A DNA stretch of 51,899 bases from Spirosoma sordidisoli (GTDB taxonomy: Bacteria > Bacteroidota > Bacteroidia > Cytophagales > Spirosomataceae). Shown here one piece after another: positions 48,883 through 51,899 of this stretch. Position 1 is the first letter of the stretch. The number at the start of each line of letters is the position of its first letter. The notes beneath the pieces were generated by a model that saw only the letters and a program-made list of their open reading frames with translations, ran no database searches and had not been told where the DNA came from. The DNA is taken from the NCBI RefSeq assembly GCF_004138325.1, contig NZ_SBLB01000017.1:1-51899 (forward strand). The letters are read 5' to 3'. The position numbers and the translations under genes were made by a program.

Positions 48883-51048
48883 TCAGGAAAGCCCTTTCAG
48901 TGCTTCTTCCTCTACGAATGGCTGATTACGGAGTCGCTTGCCTGTAGCCTTGAATATAGCATTGGCCACCGCTGCCCCGGCCGGGGGCAGCGAAGGCTCT
49001 CCCAGGCCCGTCGGCTCGATGGTATTATTGACAAAATGGACTTCTACTTCCGGAATTTCGTTCAGCCGAATGATCCGGTATTCATTGAAGTTCTTCTGCT
49101 CCGGAACGCCCTCCTTAAAGGTCAGGTTGCCATACATGGCATGGCCTATACCATCAACGATACAGCCGGTCACCTGCTGCCGGGCTCCGCTCTGGTTCAC
49201 GACAATACCGCAGTCGGCGGCTGAATAGATCTTCTGTAGCACCGGGCGGCCTTTCTGCATGACTACTTCGCCCACCTGGGCTACGTAGGACCGGTGCGAA
49301 AAATACACGCTGAAACCCTGGGCGACGGGTTTACCATCGGCGCCCTTCTTCTTGCCCCAGCCGGATTTCTCGGCGGCCAGTTCAATAACCCCCTTCATGC
49401 GGTCGATGTCGTACTTAATGGCACCAGCCGGTTTTTGCTTTGCCTTCTCCAGCAACGCCAGCCGGAACGCTACCGGATCTTTTCCGGCAGCCTGGGCCAC
49501 CTCATCCAGAAACGATTGCTCTGCAAAGGCCAGGAAGTTGGTAATGGGCGCCCGCCACGGGCCTGTCGTTATCGGCGACTTTACATAATCGACACTATCG
49601 ATCAGCAGATTGTCGACCGCCCCCGCCGGGAAGTTATCCTCACGGGTAGGATTACCGGCTTTGATACTAACGCCCCGCAGTTTATAACCGATCATAGTAC
49701 CCTGGGCGTCCAGAGCCGCTTCAAAACGATACCGAACAGCCGGGCGGTAGCTGCCGCCCGTCATATCGTCTTCACGCGTCCAGATCAGCTTGACAGGGGC
49801 TTTGACCTGCTGGGAAACCTGTACGGCTTCGAGCACGTAATCGGCTTTCAGCCGACGCCCAAAGCCGCCCCCCATCCGGGTAAGCTGAACACTGACGGCG
49901 TCGGGAGAAATACCCAAGAGCTTGGCGGTTTCATTACGAGCCAGTTCCGGCGTTTGCGTAGGTCCTACCAGCTCAGCCCCATCCGGGCGCACATGCGCGA
50001 AAAAATTCATCGGCTCCAGGGGGCTGTGCGGCAGAAACGGGCACTGGTACTCGGCCTTCACCACTTTGGCGGCTGAAGCAAAGGCGGCATCCACATCGCC
50101 GTCCTTCCGCCGAACGGTTGCCTCCTTGCTATCCAGCAATTCCCTGAACAACCGGTTATGATCGGCTGTGCTTTCCACACTATCGGTCTTTTCCCAGTCG
50201 ATCTGCAGAGCGTCTTTCGCCTTGCGAACCTGCCAGGTTGATTTCCCAACAATAGCCACCGTATCGCCAATGGTTAGGACATCGGTAATGCCGGGCATGG
50301 CCTTGATGGTGGTAGTGTTACGTATCGACTTCAGCTTGTGGCCGAAACCGGGCCGCTGCATCATAGCGAACAGCATACCCTCCCGGTAGAAATCCATACC
50401 GAACAAGGGTTTTCCCGTTATGATACCCGGATTATCGACGTTTTTGACCGTGCTTCCAATAAGTTTGAAATCGGCCGGGTCTTTGAGCTTCACTTCGGCA
50501 GGTACAGGGAGCTGTGCGGCTTCATTGGCCAGCTCACCGTAGCTTAGCTTCCGTTTCGTGGCCGCGTGCAGAACAAACCCTTTTTCGGTCGTGCATTCGG
50601 CAGCAGGCACATTCCAGCGTTTGGCGCCAGCCTCGAGCAGCATCTGGCGGGCCGTAGCGCCGGCCGTACGCAGTCGTTTCCACGAATGCGGAATAGACCC
50701 GCTTCCGCCGGCCACCTGCCGTTCAAACTTTTTCGTATCCAGGGGCGCCTGCTCTACAACAACTTTTGTCCAGTCTGCGTCCAGCTCTTCGGCAACGATG
50801 ATCGGAAACGCGGTTTTTATGCCCTGCCCAACCTCGGGGTTTGGCGATAAAATGGTAATGGTACCCTGCGGGTTTATGGACAGGTAGCTGTTGAAGGTAT
50901 TTCCAGCCAGCCCGCTTCCGGTAGCCGTCTCTACAGCAACAGCCGCTCCTTCTGACTCGAACCAGTTGAAACCAACCAGCAAACCCCCCCCGGCGGCTGC
51001 GGCTATCTTCAGGAAATTTCGTCTGCTTTTATTGGTTGATGCGGTCAT
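48883..51048 (-). CDS. iorB: Molybdopterin-binding subunit of isoquinoline 1-oxidoreductase-type hydroxylase
   Basis: A 721-residue large subunit of the xanthine dehydrogenase superfamily. It has a Tat signal (SRRNFLKIAAAAGGGLLVG), so the complex is exported folded to the periplasm. Molybdopterin-binding segments include NPEVGQGIKTAFPIIVAEELD, the FLPHSPLEPMNFFAHV loop, MGGGFGRRL and GPWRAPITNFLAFAEQSFLDE. The catalytic Glu is in GLGEPSLPPAGAAVANAI near the end. This arrangement matches the IorB-type, which works with a small two-cluster iron-sulfur subunit and a cytochrome instead of a flavin subunit. Substrates are N-heterocycles or aldehydes; which one here is unknown. It follows iorA by 2 bp. 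Confidence 0.9.
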   Translation of the reverse strand: MTASTNKSRRNFLKIAAAAGGGLLVGFNWFESEGAAVAVETATGSGLAGNTFNSYLSINPQGTITILSPNPEVGQGIKTAFPIIVAEELDADWTKVVVEQAPLDTKKFERQVAGGSGSIPHSWKRLRTAGATARQMLLEAGAKRWNVPAAECTTEKGFVLHAATKRKLSYGELANEAAQLPVPAEVKLKDPADFKLIGSTVKNVDNPGIITGKPLFGMDFYREGMLFAMMQRPGFGHKLKSIRNTTTIKAMPGITDVLTIGDTVAIVGKSTWQVRKAKDALQIDWEKTDSVESTADHNRLFRELLDSKEATVRRKDGDVDAAFASAAKVVKAEYQCPFLPHSPLEPMNFFAHVRPDGAELVGPTQTPELARNETAKLLGISPDAVSVQLTRMGGGFGRRLKADYVLEAVQVSQQVKAPVKLIWTREDDMTGGSYRPAVRYRFEAALDAQGTMIGYKLRGVSIKAGNPTREDNFPAGAVDNLLIDSVDYVKSPITTGPWRAPITNFLAFAEQSFLDEVAQAAGKDPVAFRLALLEKAKQKPAGAIKYDIDRMKGVIELAAEKSGWGKKKGADGKPVAQGFSVYFSHRSYVAQVGEVVMQKGRPVLQKIYSAADCGIVVNQSGARQQVTGCIVDGIGHAMYGNLTFKEGVPEQKNFNEYRIIRLNEIPEVEVHFVNNTIEPTGLGEPSLPPAGAAVANAIFKATGKRLRNQPFVEEEALKGLS

Positions 51049-51050
51049 AA

Positions 51051-51530
51051 CTATTTCTTGGTTTTAACCGTGGGGGTCATTCGGGCAGCCACGCTGACAG
51101 CCTCCCGAATCCGATGGTACGTGCCACACCGGCAGATGTTTCCAGACATCGTAGCATCGATGTCGGCCTGAGAAGGGGTAGGGTTACGCTTCAGCAACGC
51201 AGCCGCGGTCATGATCTGCCCTGCCTGGCAGTAGCCGCATTGGGGCACGTCAATCTCGTTCCAGGCTCGTTGCACCGGATGGTCGCCCGTGGGCGACAAG
51301 CCTTCAATCGTTGTTATTTTAGCCGTAGCTACTGCCGAAACGGGCAGCACACAGGAACGCGTTGCTTCACCATCAACATGAACGGTACAGGCTCCGCATT
51401 GAGCAATGCCACAACCGTACTTAGTACCGACCAATCCGAAAGAATCGCGCAATACCCATAGTAATGGAGTATCGGGATCAACGTCAGCGCGATAGGCGCG
51501 ACCATTGATTTTAAGGTTGAAGACAGCCAT
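51051..51530 (-). CDS. iorA: (2Fe-2S) subunit of isoquinoline 1-oxidoreductase-type hydroxylase
   Basis: A 159-residue small subunit carrying two 2Fe-2S clusters. The N-terminal ferredoxin-like cluster uses the Cys residues of GTKYGCGIAQCGACTVHVDG and RSCVLPV; the C-terminal helical domain holds the second in QCGYCQAGQIMTAAALL and SGNICRCGTYHRI. It passes electrons from the molybdenum site in IorB to an acceptor. The ATG at 51530 starts directly before the first strand (MAVFNLKINGRAYRAD); an upstream extension overlaps the rRNA terminator and is rejected. Lacking a signal of its own, it would travel with IorB through the Tat system. Only 2 bp separate the two genes. Confidence 0.93.
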   Translation of the reverse strand: MAVFNLKINGRAYRADVDPDTPLLWVLRDSFGLVGTKYGCGIAQCGACTVHVDGEATRSCVLPVSAVATAKITTIEGLSPTGDHPVQRAWNEIDVPQCGYCQAGQIMTAAALLKRNPTPSQADIDATMSGNICRCGTYHRIREAVSVAARMTPTVKTKK

Positions 51531-51589
51531 TGATTGAGATAACTTAGATGAGTGCTCCAAGTTACAAAATGTAGGCCGTATAAACATGC

Positions 51590-51624
51590 AAAAAGCCGTC
51601 ACCCGGATCGGGTAACGGCTTTCG
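51590..51624 (-). terminator. rRNA operon terminator
   Basis: On the minus strand AAAGCCGT (51622-51615) pairs with 51599-51592, with ACCCG/CGGGT extending the stem inside, followed by five T. It lies about 15 nt after the 5S gene. Confidence 0.85.
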
Positions 51625-51635
51625 CGTTTAATAAC

Positions 51636-51754
51636 AGCAGGTGGCACCTTCCTACTCTCCCACTTGTGACAGCAGTACCATCGGCAGTACGGGGCTTAAC
51701 GGCTCTGTTCGGAATGGAAGAGGTGTTCACCCGCCTTACCAGCACCAACCTGCT
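51636..51754 (-). rRNA. 5S ribosomal RNA
   Basis: Read on the minus strand, the sequence contains CCATTCCGAACAGAGCCGTT, AAGCCCCGTACTGCCGATGG and GTGGGAGAGTAGG, the conserved 5S segments. AGCAGGT at the 5' end pairs with ACCTGCT at the 3' end to form helix I. The exact ends are uncertain by a few bases. It belongs to a minus-strand operon downstream of 23S. Confidence 0.93.
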
Positions 51755-51867
51755 TGTTGTTCGTCGATCGACACCATCCCCTCACGGGACCGGCTCGATC
51801 AGATAGCTCAAGTCTTTTTCCCCACAGGAAAACCAGAAAACAATAGCCACTATAGTACCAGACAAAG

Positions 51868-51899
51868 CGAAGCACACGCGTCCGGGGCCATTAGTACGG
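51868..51899 (-). rRNA. 23S ribosomal RNA, 3' end only
   Basis: The complement of the last bases reads CCGTACTAATGGCCCCGG, the conserved sequence near the 3' end of 23S rRNA. Nearly all of the gene lies beyond the window. The 3' boundary is approximate; the roughly 113-nt spacer to the 5S gene shows no tRNA. Confidence 0.8.

Noticed and set aside
51755..51867. tRNA gene in the 23S-5S spacer
   Set aside because: No cloverleaf or conserved TTCGA/GGTTCGAATC segment was seen on either strand.

Overview
The window is a high-GC chromosomal segment from a member of the Bacteroidota, most likely a Cytophagales bacterium of the Spirosoma type. Evidence for this is the TonB-dependent receptors with an N-terminal carboxypeptidase-regulatory domain, several DUF4142/DUF4136/DUF2490 envelope proteins, promoters of the TAnnTTTG type with no clear Shine-Dalgarno sequences, CHASE3 hybrid kinases, and the 5S/23S rRNA sequence at the right edge. 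The assignment is inferred from gene content; no database was searched. Functions come from motifs read by eye in the translated sequence.

Layout, left to right. 1-2.6 kb: a long hairpin repeat, a DUF4136 lipoprotein, a DUF937 membrane protein and a sugar-nucleotidyltransferase. 3.0-8.9 kb: a phenylalanine/tyrosine catabolic cluster (hmgA, hppD, phhA, a MarR regulator, fahA, a flavin reductase) with an 18-bp perfect palindrome at the candidate promoter. 8.9-9.9 kb: a REP-associated tyrosine transposase (RAYT) flanked on both sides by palindromes with a common core. 10-15.4 kb: two overlapping DUF4142 lipoproteins, gamma-glutamyltransferase, an alpha/beta hydrolase and a MacB/FtsX-type permease. 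15.7-23.0 kb: a signalling cluster of two hybrid histidine kinases, a single-domain receiver, and stand-alone CheR and CheB, with no chemoreceptor in view.

23.0-24.3 kb holds a two-gene unit: a DUF692/MNIO oxidative enzyme preceded by a 54-residue secreted peptide ending in CPACGMG. It looks like a peptide-modification (RiPP) system, possibly for a metal-binding product. Then come GlgE, an internally duplicated PAP2/haloperoxidase-like lipoprotein, an outer-membrane protein and a WYL-domain regulator. 30.8-33.5 kb is an accessory island: an AT-rich PH-domain gene and a tandemly duplicated module of two unrecognised small genes (A1-B1, A2-B2). Each A gene has the same promoter layout, with the palindrome AACGTAA-N5-TTACGTT at a fixed distance from the -7 box and start codon. 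Half-sites of this palindrome also lie upstream of the WYL gene.

33.5-40.3 kb: a PD40 beta-propeller protein with a sodium:solute symporter, a four-helix-bundle (23S IVP-type) protein between heptamer repeats, an LLM-class monooxygenase, and a GH13 alpha-glucosidase interrupted in frame by four ~150-bp hairpin-bearing repeats. 40.3-51.5 kb: two paralogous TonB-dependent receptors, a DUF2490 protein, a YbhB/PEBP-like protein, an ImmA/IrrE-like protein without HExxH, and a molybdenum hydroxylase pair of the isoquinoline 1-oxidoreductase type. The right edge is the end of an rRNA operon on the minus strand: terminator, 5S, and the 3' end of 23S.

The candidates for an undescribed system are the A/B module with its shared operator and the MNIO-peptide pair. 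The most unusual single gene is the repeat-invaded glucosidase.
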